Of a DNA stretch of 64,000 nucleotides, positions 1 through 9,556 are shown piece by piece; the stretch's first letter is position 1; each line of letters opens with the position of its first letter. The notes under the pieces are model-generated. The model had not been told where the DNA came from, did no database searches, and saw nothing but the letters and a program-made list of their open reading frames with translations. Source of the stretch: Streptomyces sp. Q6 (GTDB lineage Bacteria > Actinomycetota > Actinomycetes > Streptomycetales > Streptomycetaceae); contig NZ_CP146022.1 in NCBI RefSeq assembly GCF_036967205.1, forward strand, positions 6,882,001 through 6,946,000, given 5' to 3'. The translations under genes were made by a program, and so were the position numbers.

Positions 1-490
1 CGGGCCTCACCCCTGGCAGGACGCGGTCCGCCTCGCCGCGGCGCACCCCGGCTCCGGGCTCACCGCGGCGACCCGCGCCCTGTACGCCTCGCTGTCCCGC
101 GGGACCGGGCGCACCCCCGGCGACCTCGCCCGCGCGGTCGCGGCCTGGAGACAAGGCAGCGGAGCGACGTCCCCGGAAGGGCGCTGGGAGGCGAGAGGCG
201 GGTGCCAGGGCGGACTCGACGGCCTCTCGGTCCTGGAGGAGGAGTGGGACCCGCCGGCCGGACCCTTCGACCGCGCCCGCCCGTCCCTGATCGCCGCGGG
301 CTTTCCCGAGTTCCGCCCCCGTCGCAACCACCTGTCCACCGCGGCGTTCCAACTCCGTCTTGGCCGCGACGGGTTGTGGTACGGCTACGAGTCGGACCCG
401 GGCCGCGACGACTGGTGGCCGCGTGGCGACCCGAGCCCCGACCCGGTGGCGGCCCTCGACTCGCTCCTGGACAGCCCCGAGTTCGGCTAG
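1..490 (+). CDS. C-terminal part of an unidentified protein, cut by the window edge
   Basis: An open frame enters from the left edge (reading phase begins at base 2) and ends with TAG at 488-490, giving about 162 residues with no start in the window. The sequence contains EEEWDPPAGPFDRARP, then AAGFPEFRPRRNHL, and a tail with LRLGRDGLWYGYES. I have an uncertain memory of such tails at the C-termini of SWIM zinc-finger or SNF2-associated proteins of Streptomyces, but no zinc-binding residues or helicase motifs lie in the visible part. Codon use is typical high-GC Streptomyces, which makes the frame credible; the function does not follow from this fragment. Confidence 0.55.
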   Translation, partial: GPHPWQDAVRLAAAHPGSGLTAATRALYASLSRGTGRTPGDLARAVAAWRQGSGATSPEGRWEARGGCQGGLDGLSVLEEEWDPPAGPFDRARPSLIAAGFPEFRPRRNHLSTAAFQLRLGRDGLWYGYESDPGRDDWWPRGDPSPDPVAALDSLLDSPEFG

Positions 491-539
491 GGCCCGTCAG
501 GGGGTCTTCCGGCCTCCGGTCGGGGCCCTGCCAGGGGGC

Positions 540-998
540 CTAGCGCACGGTCGGTGCGACCGCCGCCACGAAGGCGTTCAGGGCGTCCTTCGCGCGCCGG
601 GACCGCTCGTCGCGGTCGGTCTCGTCGGTGGCCTCGTGCAGGCAGTGCGTCAACTCGAAGGCATGGTCGGCGAGGTGGCGCAGCCGCGGGTCGTCGCAGA
701 CCAGCTGGACCCGGACCAGCGCGGCACGGGCCGTGATGCGTGCCTCGTACGAGGCGAAGCGGGATGCCTCGGCCACGGCGTCCGGGGCGTTCTCGTGGGC
801 CCGGAACCACCGGTCGTTCTGCCCGCGCCGGTAGTCGTGCACGGCACCGGCGAACGCGCTGTAGCTGGAGATCCGCTCCTGGCGCAGCTGTTCGGCGCGG
901 GCCAGTTCCGCGCCGCGCACCGTCGCACGGCCCTGGAAGTAGTGCGTGACGACCGAGCCGAGGAGCGTGCCGAGTACGGCTATGAGGGCGGCGTCCAC
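540..998 (-). CDS. Small membrane-anchored hypothetical protein
   Basis: This 152-residue protein starts MDAALIAVLGTLLGSVVTHY, a single N-terminal membrane segment (about residues 3-19), followed by a charged, mostly helical domain rich in Arg, Glu and Ala (RAELARAEQLRQERISSY). The architecture suggests a type II or N-in anchored protein with a cytoplasmic helical bundle. I do not recognise a named family. Its ATG lies 3 bases after the stop of the upstream cysteine-peptidase-like gene on the same strand, so the two are probably co-transcribed and translationally coupled. It ends with TAG at 540-542 and converges on the partial gene at the left edge. Confidence 0.7.
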   Translation of the reverse strand: MDAALIAVLGTLLGSVVTHYFQGRATVRGAELARAEQLRQERISSYSAFAGAVHDYRRGQNDRWFRAHENAPDAVAEASRFASYEARITARAALVRVQLVCDDPRLRHLADHAFELTHCLHEATDETDRDERSRRAKDALNAFVAAVAPTVR

Positions 999-1001
999 CG
1001 G

Positions 1002-1652
1002 TCAGCCCTTCGGCGTGAGCGACATGCCACGCCCGGCGAAGTAGTCCGCGAACCGGGTCACCGGCAGATCCGCCGTGCGGGTCGCCGCGTCCGTGCCCGA
1101 CGGGTTGTGGAAGTGGAACCCCGCGCCGTCCGGCGTGCGGGCCGTGACGAGCACCAGGTGCCCGCCCTTCCGCTCGGGCGCCGGATCGTGCGGGCGGCGG
1201 ATCGCGTAGTGGACGGAGGCGATGACGACCCGGCCCGCGTCGAGCAGCGCGCCGGTCTCCTCGACCGTGAGCTCACGGTGCACCTGGGCGTCGACGCCGT
1301 GCGCCTCCCGCACGTACTCGACCGCGGGGGCGTAGATCATGCCGTGGATCTCGCCCTCGGCGTCCACCGTGTACGCGCCGAACTTCAGCGCGCCGTCGCG
1401 GAGTTCGAACAGCGAGGGCGCCTCGGCCCCGGATCCGCCGAGGGCCATCCGCAGACAGGTCGCGCCGCACAGGTGCCCGCACCAGCGGGCGTAGTCCTCG
1501 ACCGTCGCCGCGCCGGACTCCTGCCACGCCGGGTCCTGCGCCCGGTCGAACTCGCCCGCCACGATCGCCCCGACCAGCTCGGCCGAGGCGAACTGCGTAT
1601 GACTGGGAAAGGTGCAGCTGGTGCAGGCGGTGCGGGTCGAGCTGGACGTCAC
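1002..1652 (-). CDS. C39-like (papain-fold) cysteine peptidase family protein
   Basis: The 216-residue product looks like a peptidase C39-like family protein, a papain-fold cysteine hydrolase. The segment WCGHLCGATCLRMAL (about residues 57-71) carries the nucleophile Cys, probably Cys62. KGGHLVLVTA supplies the catalytic His and FHFHNPSGTD the Asn/Asp position. The family motif TQFAS..LVG near the N-terminus argues that little is missing there. GTG at 1652 is preceded by GGGAG five bases upstream. No signal peptide is evident, so it probably acts in the cytoplasm; the substrate is unknown. The membrane-anchored gene downstream is only 3 bases away. The N-terminal 15 residues (many Ser, Thr and Cys) are unusual, so the start is less certain. 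Confidence 0.75.
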   Translation of the reverse strand: MTSSSTRTACTSCTFPSHTQFASAELVGAIVAGEFDRAQDPAWQESGAATVEDYARWCGHLCGATCLRMALGGSGAEAPSLFELRDGALKFGAYTVDAEGEIHGMIYAPAVEYVREAHGVDAQVHRELTVEETGALLDAGRVVIASVHYAIRRPHDPAPERKGGHLVLVTARTPDGAGFHFHNPSGTDAATRTADLPVTRFADYFAGRGMSLTPKG

Positions 1653-1686
1653 GGATGCTCCCGGTGCGGCGCCGACGGTCGGTCGG

Positions 1687-2895
1687 TCACTGACGATAGC
1701 CGCTCAGGAAGCGGCCGATCCGGCTGATCGCGGCGTCCAGGTCGTCGGCGTGCGGGAGTGTGAGGATGCGGAAGTGGTCGGGGCGCGGCCAGTTGAAGCC
1801 GGTGCCCTGCACGACCTGGATCTTCTCGCGCAGCAGCAGGTCGAGGACGAACTTCTCGTCGTCGACGATCTTGTGCACGGCCGGGTCGATGCGCGGGAAG
1901 GCGTACAGCGCGCCCTTCGGTTTCACACAGCTGACGCCCGGGATCTCGTTCAGCTTCTCCCACGCCTTGTCGCGCTGCTCGTGCAACCGCCCGCCGGGCG
2001 CGGTGAGTTCATGGATGGACTGGCGGCCGCCGAGCGCGGCCTGGATGGCGTACTGGGCGGGGGCGTTGGCGCACAGCCGCATGGAGGCCAGCATCGTGAG
2101 CCCCTCCAGGTAGTTCCTGGCGTGCTGTCGCGGGCCCGTGACCACCAGCCAGCCGGAGCGGAACCCGGCGACCCGGTACGTCTTCGACAGGCCGCAGAAC
2201 GTGAGGACGACCAGGTCGGGAGCGAGGGCGGCGGCGCTGTGGTGGACGGCGTCGTCGTACAGGATCTGGTCGTAGATCTCGTCGGCGAGCACCATCAGGC
2301 CGTGCCGTCGGGCGAGGTCGAGGATGCCCTCGACGATCTCCTTCGGGTAGACGGCGCCTGTCGGGTTGTTCGGGTTGATGATGACGACGGCCTTCGTCCG
2401 GTCCGTGATCTTGGCCTCCATGTCGGCCAGATCCGGGTTCCAGTCGGCCTGTTCGTCGCACATGTAGTGGACGGCCCGGCCGCCGGCGAGCGTGGTGACG
2501 GCCGTCCACAGCGGGAAGTCCGGTGCGGGGATGAGGACTTCGTCCCCGTCCTCCAGGAGCGCCTGGACGGCCATGGTGATCAGCTCGGAGACGCCGTTGC
2601 CGAGGAACACGTCGTCGACGCCCACCTCCAGGCCGAGGCTCTGGTAGCGCTGGGCGACGGCGCGGCGGGCGGAGAGGACGCCGCGCGAGTCCGTGTAGCC
2701 GTGCGCCTGGGGAAGCATCCGGATCATGTCCTGGACGATCTCCTCCGGCGCCTCGAAGCCGAACAGGGCCGGGTTGCCGGTGTTCAGGCGCAGCACACTG
2801 TGGCCGGCCTCCTCGAGCGCGTTCGCATGCTCGATCACCGGGCCGCGGATCTCGTAGCAGACCTCGCTCAGCTTGCTCGACTGCCGGAACTCCAT
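1687..2895 (-). CDS. alaA: Alanine aminotransferase-type PLP enzyme
   Basis: The 402-residue protein is a fold-type I, class I/II aminotransferase closest to bacterial AlaA-type alanine transaminases, which exchange amino groups between alanine/pyruvate and glutamate/2-oxoglutarate. Visible landmarks are the N-terminal EIRGPV and LNTGNPA.FGF, the conserved NPNNPTG loop, LADEIYD (cofactor-ring Asp and Tyr) and the PLP lysine in FCGLSKTYRVAGFRSGW. Length is normal for the family. ATG 2895 has a perfect AAGGAGG eight bases upstream. It is divergent from the HxlR-type regulator at 2976; the 80-base gap holds two palindromes that probably let that regulator control both genes. The symbol is by family resemblance only. 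Confidence 0.88.
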   Translation of the reverse strand: MEFRQSSKLSEVCYEIRGPVIEHANALEEAGHSVLRLNTGNPALFGFEAPEEIVQDMIRMLPQAHGYTDSRGVLSARRAVAQRYQSLGLEVGVDDVFLGNGVSELITMAVQALLEDGDEVLIPAPDFPLWTAVTTLAGGRAVHYMCDEQADWNPDLADMEAKITDRTKAVVIINPNNPTGAVYPKEIVEGILDLARRHGLMVLADEIYDQILYDDAVHHSAAALAPDLVVLTFCGLSKTYRVAGFRSGWLVVTGPRQHARNYLEGLTMLASMRLCANAPAQYAIQAALGGRQSIHELTAPGGRLHEQRDKAWEKLNEIPGVSCVKPKGALYAFPRIDPAVHKIVDDEKFVLDLLLREKIQVVQGTGFNWPRPDHFRILTLPHADDLDAAISRIGRFLSGYRQ

Positions 2896-2918
2896 GTGCG
2901 TTCCTCCTTGCTGGGGTA

Positions 2919-2953
2919 CTTGGTTTTACCAAGCGGGAGCTTGGAAAGTCCAA
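2919..2953. promoter_or_regulatory. Two tandem TTGGNNNNNCCAA palindromes between the divergent aminotransferase and HxlR genes
   Basis: TTGGTTTTACCAA (2920-2932) and TTGGAAAGTCCAA (2941-2953) are two near-identical 13-base palindromes whose centres are 21 bases apart, about two helical turns. The second overlaps a likely -35 (TTGGAA) that is followed 16 bases later by TAGACT at 2963-2968. That -10 lies only about 8 bases before ATG 2976, suggesting a leaderless mRNA for the regulator. Autoregulation and control of the aminotransferase are inferred from position. Confidence 0.7.
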
Positions 2954-2975
2954 CAAGTTGCATAGACTGCGAGCC

Positions 2976-3632
2976 ATGCCACGCCGAAGCTACGACCAGT
3001 ACTGCGCCGCCGCCCGCGCCCTCGACCTCGTCGGGGACCGCTGGACGCTCCTGATCGTGCGCGAACTCCTCGCCGGTCCGCGCCGCTACACCGACCTGCA
3101 CGCCGATCTGCCCGGCGTCAGCACGGACATGCTGGCCACGCGCCTGAAGGACATGGAACGCGACGGGCTCGCCGTGCGGCGGCGGCTGCCCGCGCCCGCT
3201 TCGGCGTACGTGTATGAACTCACCCCGCGCGGACGCGCGTTGCTGCCCGTCTTGCAGGCGCTGGGGGAGTGGGGCGCGCCCGAGCTGGCCGAGCGGCGGC
3301 CGACGGACGCGGTCCGGGCGCACTGGATGGCGTTGCCGGTGCTCCGCGAGCTGGAGCGCGGTGGCGTGACCGGCGTCGTCGAGGTGCGGGTCGACGAAGG
3401 GGTGTTCCACGTCCGAGTGGGCGGCGGCGAACCGGTCTACGGGGACGGGGAGTTCGCGGGGGAGCCGGACGCGCGGCTCGACCTCCGCGAAGGCGCGGAC
3501 ACCGCGAACCTCTCCGGTGTCGCGAATCCCGCCGGTGCCGTGAACCTCTCCGGTATCGCGAACTTCTCCGGTGTCGCGAACCTCGCCGGCATCTCGAATC
3601 CCTCCGGCGCTTCCAGCCCCTCCGGCGATTGA
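2976..3632 (+). CDS. HxlR-type winged-helix regulator with an 18-bp-repeat-encoded tail
   Basis: The 218-residue protein has an N-terminal HxlR-type winged helix (YDQYCAAARALDLVGDRWTLLIVRELL, then PRRYTDL, ML..RLKDMERDGL and YELTPRGRALLPVL; about residues 5-100), followed by a roughly 65-residue SCP2/effector-like region. ATG 2976 is preferred because TAGACT at 2963-2968 fits a leaderless promoter; an in-frame ATG at 2958 lies upstream of that promoter. From about residue 177 the protein is a run of hexapeptides (ANLSGV, ANPAGA, VNLSGI, ANFSGV and so on) encoded by seven 18-base units ending at the stop. This tail looks like repeat expansion rather than a conserved domain. It probably represses itself and the divergent aminotransferase. 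Confidence 0.85.
   Translation: MPRRSYDQYCAAARALDLVGDRWTLLIVRELLAGPRRYTDLHADLPGVSTDMLATRLKDMERDGLAVRRRLPAPASAYVYELTPRGRALLPVLQALGEWGAPELAERRPTDAVRAHWMALPVLRELERGGVTGVVEVRVDEGVFHVRVGGGEPVYGDGEFAGEPDARLDLREGADTANLSGVANPAGAVNLSGIANFSGVANLAGISNPSGASSPSGD
3504..3629 (+). repeat. Seven tandem 18-bp units encoding the C-terminal hexapeptide tail
   Basis: Units start at 3504, 3522, 3540, 3558, 3576, 3594 and 3612, each with the pattern GCGAACCTCTCCGGTGTC or a variant, exactly in frame and followed directly by TGA. The last unit merges into CCCTCCGGCGATTGAGG, a motif I recall as very common after Streptomyces genes, which suggests the array grew from that dispersed element. Confidence 0.85.
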
Positions 3633-3745
3633 GGAGCGGGGCCGGGGCGGAGCCCCGAGGCTTCATGCCGGAAGGGCCGAGGGACGAGACGCGGGTGCGC
3701 CGTCGCCGTGGTCGCTCGCGCGGTTCCCCGCGCGCCCGACGGGGC
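3612..3745. repeat. Streptomyces-type dispersed intergenic repeat with hairpin, plus one arm of a second family
   Basis: The intergenic stretch after the HxlR gene starts with CTCCGGCGATTGAGGAGCGG and a short hairpin, CGGGGC (3643-3648) and GCCCCG (3652-3657), that could terminate transcription. It continues with a copy of GCTCGCGCGGTTCCCCGCGC (about 3715-3734), the left arm of the 155-bp element found complete at 33761 and 58327. No gene is visible up to 3760. Confidence 0.6.
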
Positions 3746-3760
3746 GCACCCGCGGCCCTG

Positions 3761-4498
3761 TCAGACCCGCGCGGGCCTGCCCGCGCCGCGCGTCAGGGCG
3801 TAACCGCCGATCCCCGCCAGCGCCGCCAGCACGGCACCCGCCCCGGTCCACAGCCAGCGGCTCGTCCACCAGCCCGACGACCAGTCGTGGTCATCGGACG
3901 CCGTGGTGGCGGTCAGCGGCGTCGACAGCGAACCGTCGACCGCCGCCGCGCCGCCGATCTCCTTCGAGGTCGCCTCCGCGGACGCGGACACCGGCAGCCC
4001 CAGGTCCGCGTCGTCCAGCGAGGTCACCGTCAGCCGGACGTAGTACGTGCCGGGCAGCGGATCGTCGGCCCACGGCTCCGACCAGGCCCGCACCGTACGC
4101 AGCGTGCACGCCAGGTCGACCCGGGCCGCGTCCGCCGCCACCGTGCGCGCCTGCGTCCCGTACTGGCACGACTGGCGGCGCCGCAGGCCGTCGTACACGT
4201 CGATTCGCCAGGTCTGCGCGCCGTGCCGGGCCTGCGCCTCGGGCAGGTCGACGCTCGCCCGCACGGTCGGCCGCTGCCCGGAGTCGGCCGGGAACGACCA
4301 GTACAGGTAGTCGCCGGTCGAGGCGCTCGCCGTCGCCTTCTGCCCCTGCTCGAACGCCGCCGCCGTACGGAACGACGTCCCTGCCTCGGTCGGCGCCTTC
4401 GGCTCGTCGTCACCGGCGGCGGCCGCGACCGGCCCCGCGGCCGAGAGCAGCACGCCGAGACCCAGCAGAGCACCCGTCAGAAATCTTGTACGTCGCAT
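3761..4498 (-). CDS. Secreted, C-terminally membrane-anchored hypothetical protein paired with a vWA protein
   Basis: The 245-residue product begins MRRTRFLTGALLGLGVLLSA with a signal peptide ending around AAAAGDDEP. It has a beta-rich exported domain containing GDYLYWSFPAD and two Cys residues, in RRQSCQYGT and DLACTLRT, that could form a disulfide. A C-terminal transmembrane helix (WLWTGAGAVLAALAGIGGYAL) is followed by a short basic tail. It therefore sits on the outer face of the membrane. ATG 4498 overlaps the TGA of the vWA gene by one base, so the two are translationally coupled and probably form one surface complex. The family is unnamed to me; such pairs are common in actinobacteria. 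Confidence 0.8.
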   Translation of the reverse strand: MRRTRFLTGALLGLGVLLSAAGPVAAAAGDDEPKAPTEAGTSFRTAAAFEQGQKATASASTGDYLYWSFPADSGQRPTVRASVDLPEAQARHGAQTWRIDVYDGLRRRQSCQYGTQARTVAADAARVDLACTLRTVRAWSEPWADDPLPGTYYVRLTVTSLDDADLGLPVSASAEATSKEIGGAAAVDGSLSTPLTATTASDDHDWSSGWWTSRWLWTGAGAVLAALAGIGGYALTRGAGRPARV

Positions 4499-5772
4499 CA
4501 GTTGGTCCTCCATACGGCGATGCGCCAGCGCGAGATCCAGCCCCACAGGACACCCGCGAGGAAGCCGACCACGACCAGCGCGGCCAGCAGCCACCAGCCG
4601 TGCCCGAGCCCGAAGGACGCCACGTCGGACGCGCTGTCGGGACCGTCGACGACGTCGACCGTCAGCTCGACCGGCAGGCCGGGCGTCGTCTTCACGGACG
4701 CGGCGGCGGAGTAGGAGTTCGAGACCTGGAGACACACGGACTCCGCCTGCGACGCACCCGAGTCGGAGTCGTCGTCGAGCTCGGGCTTCGGATAGCGCAG
4801 GCCCGTCGAGATCACGTCCGTGCGCCCGTCGCCGGATTCCTGACCGCGCACGATCTCCCGGCCGTGCGTGGTGACCGCGCGCAGCAGCACGCCGTAGTCC
4901 CGGTTCACGGCGCGGTCGGCCGCGACGCTCACCGAGGCGCGCAGCTCCTTGCCGGGCTCGACGTCCACCCGGTAGAAGCGGTGCTCGCCGAACTTCTCGC
5001 GGTCCGTGAACAGGCCGGGCTTGAGCTGCGGCGCGTCGGCGCACTGCGCGGCGCCGTCCACCGCGACCGGCGTGACCACCGGATCGGCCGCGCGGTCCAC
5101 CAACTGGCCGACACGGTCGGTCAGTTCGTCCTTGTGACGCACCGAGGTGTACGTGCCGCCGGTGGCGTCGGCGATGCAGGAGAGCTGTTCGCGGGTCTTG
5201 GCGTCGGCGACCAGGCCCAGCGTGTCGATGGTGAGGCCGATGCCCTTCGCGGAGATCTCGCGGGCCACCTCGCACGGGTCGAGCGGCTGACAGGTGTCCT
5301 CGCCGTCGCTGATGAGGACCATGCGCTTGGTGCCGTCGCCGGAGCCCAGGTCGTCGGCCGCCTTCAGCAGCGCGGGACCGATGGGCGTCCAGCCGGTGGG
5401 CTGAAGCGTGGCCACGGCCGTCTTCGCCTCGGTGCGGTCCAGCGGGCCCACGGGGTAGAGCTGCGCGGTGTCCTTGCAGCCCGTCTTGCGGTCGTCGCCG
5501 TGGTAGTTGGCGCCGAGGGTCCTGATGCCGAGCTCGACGTCCTCGGGCGTCGCGTCGAGGACCTCGTTGAACGCCTGCTTCGCGGCGGCCATCCGGGAGC
5601 CGCCGTCGATGTCGCGGGCGCGCATGGAACCGCTGACGTCCAGGACGAGCTCCACCTTGGGGGCGGGTCCGTCCGTCTCGTCCGCGTACGCCTGGGCGGG
5701 GGACAGTCCGCCCAGGGCCAGGGTGGCCAGCAGGGCGCAGGTGCCCGCCGCCAGCCGTTGTCTTGTGATCAT
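4498..5772 (-). CDS. Secreted von Willebrand factor type A domain protein, membrane anchored
   Basis: The 424-residue protein has a signal peptide (MITRQRLAAGTCALLATLAL to about AYADE). A vWA domain (about residues 38-215) shows a complete metal-ion-dependent adhesion site: DVSGSMR, a Thr in PTGWTPIGPAL, and LISDGEDTC. A beta-rich region follows, then a transmembrane helix near the C-terminus (GWWLLAALVVVGFLAGVLWGW) and a basic tail RWRIAVWRTN. It is extracellular and membrane bound, likely holding Ca or Mg and binding a protein partner, most simply the product of the coupled downstream gene at 3761-4498. Residues SQAESVCLQVSNSY before the anchor resemble a PPC-like segment. The substrate or process is unknown. 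Confidence 0.85.
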   Translation of the reverse strand: MITRQRLAAGTCALLATLALGGLSPAQAYADETDGPAPKVELVLDVSGSMRARDIDGGSRMAAAKQAFNEVLDATPEDVELGIRTLGANYHGDDRKTGCKDTAQLYPVGPLDRTEAKTAVATLQPTGWTPIGPALLKAADDLGSGDGTKRMVLISDGEDTCQPLDPCEVAREISAKGIGLTIDTLGLVADAKTREQLSCIADATGGTYTSVRHKDELTDRVGQLVDRAADPVVTPVAVDGAAQCADAPQLKPGLFTDREKFGEHRFYRVDVEPGKELRASVSVAADRAVNRDYGVLLRAVTTHGREIVRGQESGDGRTDVISTGLRYPKPELDDDSDSGASQAESVCLQVSNSYSAAASVKTTPGLPVELTVDVVDGPDSASDVASFGLGHGWWLLAALVVVGFLAGVLWGWISRWRIAVWRTN

Positions 5773-5951
5773 CGGCGGATCCTATGGATCAAGGCGCGGC
5801 TGTGCCAAAACGGCGGCCGGCACCGAAGGGCCGTCAGTCGCCCGGACGGGCAAGGGACTTGGGCGCCCGGGGCGCGCACCGCGAGGCGGGAGCGGACCGG
5901 CCGGGCGCTCGGCCTGCCGCCGCGCGGCACCCGCTGATCTACAGTGGCGGA

Positions 5952-6857
5952 GTGCTGCGCGAAGTGACTGCTGTCCGTTATGTGAACCCGCTGCGCACCG
6001 GAGGCTCGGTCCCCGGTGTGGTGGAGGCGGACGACCTGGGCACGTACGTGCTGAAGTTCACCGGCTCCGCGCAGGGTGTGAAGGCGCTGGTCGCGGAGAT
6101 CGTCGTCGGGGAGCTCGCCCGCCGCCTCGGCCTGCGCTTCCCGGAACTGGTGCTCGCCCACTTCGACCCGGCTGTCGCCGTCGACGAACCGCACCAGGAG
6201 GTCCAGGACCTGCTGCACGCCAGCGCCGGGCTCAACCTAGGGATGGACTTCCTGCCGGGCGCGGTCGACTTCACGCCGGACATCGCCGAGTCGTTCCCTC
6301 TCGACCCGCTCGAAGCGGGCCGGATCGTCTGGCTCGACGCGCTCACCGTCAACGTCGACCGCACGGTGCACAGCTCGAACCTGATGGTCTGGCCGACCTT
6401 CGGCACCGCGCCGCCCCGGCTCTGGCTCATCGACCACGGCGCGGCCCTCGTCTTCCACCACCGGTGGGAGGGGGCCGAGCCCGCCAAGGCGTACGACTTC
6501 AAGCACCACGCGCTGGGCGGCTACGGCCCCGACACGCGCGCGGCCGACGCCGAGCTCGCGCCGAAGGTCACCGAGGAACTCCTGCGCGAGGTCGTCGCGC
6601 TCGTCCCGGACGCCTGGCTCACCGACTTCGCGACGCCGGACGAGGCGCGGGACGCGTACGTGGCGTATCTCCTGGCCCGCGCCCGTGCGTCGGCCGCCTG
6701 GCTCCCGACGGACTTCCCGTCCCGGGACGAGCTGGCGGCGGCGGACGCCCGGCGCGCGGCCGCCATGGAGAAGGGTCGCCCCGCATGGCTGAAGCGGGTG
6801 CCCGATCTCCACGGCAAGCCGGGCGCCGAACAGGACTGGTCCGTCCACCTGGGGTGA
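5952..6857 (+). CDS. HipA-like kinase-fold protein
   Basis: The 301-residue protein starts at GTG 5952 (VLREVTAVRYVNPLRTGGS), the N-terminus I associate with the Streptomyces HipA-family kinase group; the open frame continues further upstream without a ribosome site. Kinase-like landmarks are YVLKFTGSAQGVKALVAEI (ATP-binding Lys), WLDALTVNVDRTVHSSNL (catalytic Asp and Asn of the HipA loop) and LWLIDHGAALVF (metal-binding Asp). No HipB-like antitoxin gene is adjacent, so a toxin-antitoxin role is not supported here. It converges on malate synthase with a strong shared terminator between them. Confidence 0.75.
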   Translation: MLREVTAVRYVNPLRTGGSVPGVVEADDLGTYVLKFTGSAQGVKALVAEIVVGELARRLGLRFPELVLAHFDPAVAVDEPHQEVQDLLHASAGLNLGMDFLPGAVDFTPDIAESFPLDPLEAGRIVWLDALTVNVDRTVHSSNLMVWPTFGTAPPRLWLIDHGAALVFHHRWEGAEPAKAYDFKHHALGGYGPDTRAADAELAPKVTEELLREVVALVPDAWLTDFATPDEARDAYVAYLLARARASAAWLPTDFPSRDELAAADARRAAAMEKGRPAWLKRVPDLHGKPGAEQDWSVHLG

Positions 6858-6906
6858 GCTGAGCGCGCCTGCCGAGCGAGTACGACGAGGTCCGCGCTCG
6901 CACGAG

Positions 6907-6942
6907 AAGGTCCCCCGGCGCTGTGCGATGCCGGGGGACCTT
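6907..6942. terminator. Bidirectional hairpin terminator
   Basis: AAGGTCCCCCGGC (6907-6919) and GCCGGGGGACCTT (6930-6942) form a perfect 13-bp stem with a 10-base loop, lying between the converging HipA-like and malate synthase genes. Confidence 0.9.
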
Positions 6943-6954
6943 GGTGGGCGTCGG

Positions 6955-8577
<1,623 letters not shown>

Positions 8578-8695
8578 GAGGCTGTCACTTCCTTCAGCGA
8601 ACGGGTGGCGGCCGCGGCACGGGGTGCCGGGGCGTCCGGGTACGGCTGCTGGCCCCGCCAACGGGGACCGGCCCTTCTGATCAGTGGATACTAGT

Positions 8696-8756
8696 TTCCT
8701 CATTGTGGAAGTTCAATGGTTTGTTGATGTCGAGATTCTCCGGTTCGACAGAACGT
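8696..8756. promoter_or_regulatory. Palindromes upstream of malate synthase, candidate AllR sites
   Basis: TTCCTCATTGTGGAA (8696-8710) is a near-perfect palindrome. TTCAAT-N5-GTTGAT (8712-8728) matches the geometry of the perfect TTCAAC-N5-GTTGAA in front of allantoinase (16926-16942). TTCGACAGAACGT (8744-8756) differs by one base from the left part of that allantoinase site. The coincidence suggests binding of the IclR-type regulator encoded at 15942-16742; this is an inference. Confidence 0.55.
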
Positions 8757-8776
8757 GGCGCTGGGTGCCACGCCCT

Positions 8777-9379
8777 TCACCGAAGGTGTCCGAGGTCCGC
8801 TTCGGTGTCGATGTCGTACGCCTCGGCGACATCCCCGCACTCCACGAGCTCGACCGCGTCCGTGTGCTCCTTGAGATAGGCGCGCGCCCCCCGGTCCCCG
8901 GCCGCGCTCGCCGCGATCCCCGCCCAGTGGTCGCGCCCGAACAGCACCGGATGCCCGCGCTCCCCGTCGTACGCGGCCGCCACCAGGGACGCGGGCGAGC
9001 GGTACGCCTCCCGTACGCGGACGATCGCCTCGGCGCCGATGCCCGGCTGGTCGACGAGGAGCACCAGGGCGGCCCGCGCGTCGGTCCGCGCGAGCGAGTC
9101 GAGCCCCGCCCGCAGCGACGACCCCATGCCGTGTGCCCAGTCCGTGTTCTCCACCACGGCGCATCCCTCCAGAGAGGCCCGCTCCCGTACGTCGCCTGCC
9201 GCCGCTCCGAGTACCACGTGCACCGGACCGCATCCCCCCGCGCGCAGCATCCGTACCGCGTGCTCCACGAGGAGGCCGCCCCGATGGGGCAGCAGCGCCT
9301 TCGGCCGGCCTCCCAGGCGGCGTCCGCCACCGGCGGCGAGCAGCAGGCCCGCGACCCCGTTCGTCCCTGTCGTCGTCAT
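8777..9379 (-). CDS. MobA-like nucleotidyltransferase
   Basis: The 200-residue protein has the NTP-transferase fold of MobA/MocA-type enzymes, which attach CMP or GMP to molybdopterin. The signature LLLAAGGGRRLGGRPKALLPHRGGLLVEHAV (about residues 12-42) includes the nucleotide loop and the Lys; GMGSSLRAGL and LVLLVDQPGI (metal-binding Asp) follow. ATG 9379 is preferred over an upstream GTG at 9397. It lies upstream of malate synthase in the same direction. Proteins like this often serve xanthine dehydrogenase maturation, so a place in purine degradation next to the allantoin genes is plausible, though no xanthine dehydrogenase gene is in the window. A small hairpin, CGTGGC/GCCACG at 8754-8772, follows it. 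Confidence 0.8.
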   Translation of the reverse strand: MTTTGTNGVAGLLLAAGGGRRLGGRPKALLPHRGGLLVEHAVRMLRAGGCGPVHVVLGAAAGDVRERASLEGCAVVENTDWAHGMGSSLRAGLDSLARTDARAALVLLVDQPGIGAEAIVRVREAYRSPASLVAAAYDGERGHPVLFGRDHWAGIAASAAGDRGARAYLKEHTDAVELVECGDVAEAYDIDTEADLGHLR

Positions 9380-9556
9380 GACCCCTGCATACCGCACCGG
9401 GGGGCACCCGGGATTTAAGTTGCCCTACGCAACGGACTGGCGCCGAACGGTGGTCGTGGCGTTAACTGGGCGCCCACAAACCCCGGTTGGGCGATTGACC
9501 ACCGCCCGGCACGGGGTCGTACGGCAGACGCACAACGACGTGCGAGGGGGAGAGCT

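Noticed and set aside
4499-5275. Long upstream extension of the membrane-protein frame at 3761-4498
   Set aside because: It lies entirely on the shadow frame of the vWA gene; the real start has a signal peptide at ATG 4498.
5952-6857. HipBA toxin-antitoxin system
   Set aside because: No HipB-like DNA-binding gene is adjacent, and the single gene resembles the stand-alone Streptomyces HipA-like group.
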